The position numbers were made by a program, and so were the translations under genes. Below, in pieces: positions 63,130 to 64,000 of a stretch of DNA of 64,000 bases (its first letter is position 1; the number at the start of each line of letters is the position of its first letter). Below the pieces are notes generated by a model. That model ran no database searches. It saw only the letters and a program-made list of their open reading frames with translations, and was not told where the DNA came from. This DNA is from Brachycybe producta (taxonomy: Eukaryota; Arthropoda; Diplopoda; Playtdesmida; Andrognathidae). Location: contig JAUPFP010000057.1 in NCBI GenBank assembly GCA_036925085.1, positions 248,001 to 312,000 on the forward strand, in the 5' to 3' direction.

Positions 63130-64000
63130 CGACGAAAGCAACGGCCACCCACGCTGTCAAGAAACCAAACGCGACGAAAATAAAACAATAATTCACCAGT
63201 GTTTATTTCATGACTATGGAAATAAACACCAGCAACCATCAAATATCAACAATAGAAGAGCGGGAGGAATTTGAGAATTGTTGTGTTGAGAAACAACTGA
63301 GGACAGTTGTCAAGAGGTGGGGGAGGGGATAAAAGGAACCCCCCAACGAATAAACAACCCCACAGCATCAACAACCCCTCTAAACACTCTCAAATAACTC
63401 CCAAAACTCTACAAAATTCATACAACTTTAATTTTTGAAACACTTCTAAACTTTTCAAAATGGCCACCAATATTTACATATTGGCAACCATTTCAAACAT
63501 GCAATAAACTACACCGGAACCACGTGGCCTTCACAAACAACTGTCAACCACGTGGTGCACCTGAGGAAAACGCCGAAGGCCAGTCAAGGACGTTCAGAAA
63601 AAAAAATCAAGAGCCATAAAAGGGTCAGCAAAAGAAAAACACCGTGCTCCCCTTTATTATGGACGGACGTCATTGACCATGATGTTGACAGTAGAGGGAT
63701 AGAAAACTTCAAAAAGACAATTGCTCTGGGGGCCAGACCAATGCACTGGGACTTCAAAGAAAAAAACAAACAACAAAAACTGCTGGCCATAAACAAATAA
63801 AAAAGGAAGAAAATCAGTTTTGAGGATTTTGTAAGAGCGGACACCTTCAATTAAAAAACAAAATTGAAGAACCTGTCACCCTCTCAATTAAGATCGAATT
63901 GTGGGACACCAACTCCTGTCCCACTCCCCCCCCCCTAAAAATAATAACAAACAGCAAGGTACATTAGTAACCTTGCTGACCTATTCTTTCCAAAAAAAGG
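63130..64000 (+). other. Noncoding, hairpin-dense region after Gag-protease
   Basis: No convincing coding sequence: the short ORFs (e.g. 63552-63800) are Lys-rich, antisense-overlapped and resemble no family. AATAAA occurs at 63179, 63349 and 63503. Perfect inverted repeats are at 63199-63229, 63467-63484, 63846-63868, 63901-63924 and 63952-63978. A G-rich stretch (63317-63329) lies near a C-run (63340-63344), and there is a C10 run at 63926-63935. Two CACGTG boxes lie at 63521 and 63549. It may be an intron or a spacer before further ORFs to the right. Confidence 0.5.

Noticed and set aside
63552..63800. 82-aa Lys-rich ORF after Gag-protease
   Set aside because: Antisense-overlapped, low complexity and unlike any known domain; probably chance in A-rich sequence.

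Overview
The window reads as animal nuclear DNA from a repeat-rich, possibly centromeric or pericentromeric, region. Evidence for an animal: a Ty3/Gypsy-like retrotransposon with a primer site complementary to the 3' end of an animal-type tRNA-Ala, polymerase II signals in its LTRs, animal-type transcription factor motifs (YY1-, ETS- and CTCF-like), strong splice sites, and no bacterial-style operons. I cannot name the species.

Layout. (1) 1-1841: the 3' internal part of one LTR retrotransposon (element A). It holds an open frame entering from the left edge, broken once by TGA, of a protein family I do not recognise. A 400-bp 3' noncoding stretch follows, rich in perfect hairpins. (2) 1842-2529: the 3' LTR of element A. 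(3) 2530-57644: an uninterrupted 55.1-kb AT-rich satellite array of about 290 head-to-tail monomers of about 189 bp. It has several monomer subtypes and nested higher-order structure, including two adjacent blocks of 14.4 and 14.8 kb. (4) 57645-58330: an LTR of the same family (about 98% identical to the left one), here the 5' LTR of a second element (B). (5) 58331-60747: tRNA-Ala primer site and a long leader with six 60-bp tandem repeats, many CACGTG E-boxes, hairpins and candidate 3' splice sites. (6) 60748-63129: an intact 793-codon Gag-protease ORF. (7) 63130-64000: noncoding, hairpin-dense, with no reverse transcriptase in sight.

How it fits together. The satellite is not inside one retroelement. 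The primer site lies outside the right LTR, and the left LTR is preceded by coding and 3'-terminal sequence. The inner LTR edges meet the satellite at the same point in the monomer with the same 4-bp direct repeat ATAA. So the window runs from the end of one element, through a whole number of monomers, to the start of another same-family element inserted at the same monomer position in the same orientation. The simplest reading is one insertion followed by tandem amplification of a large satellite-plus-element unit. The alternative is position-specific integration into the satellite. This arrangement, with an LTR promoter facing into the satellite, is the most interesting thing in the window.
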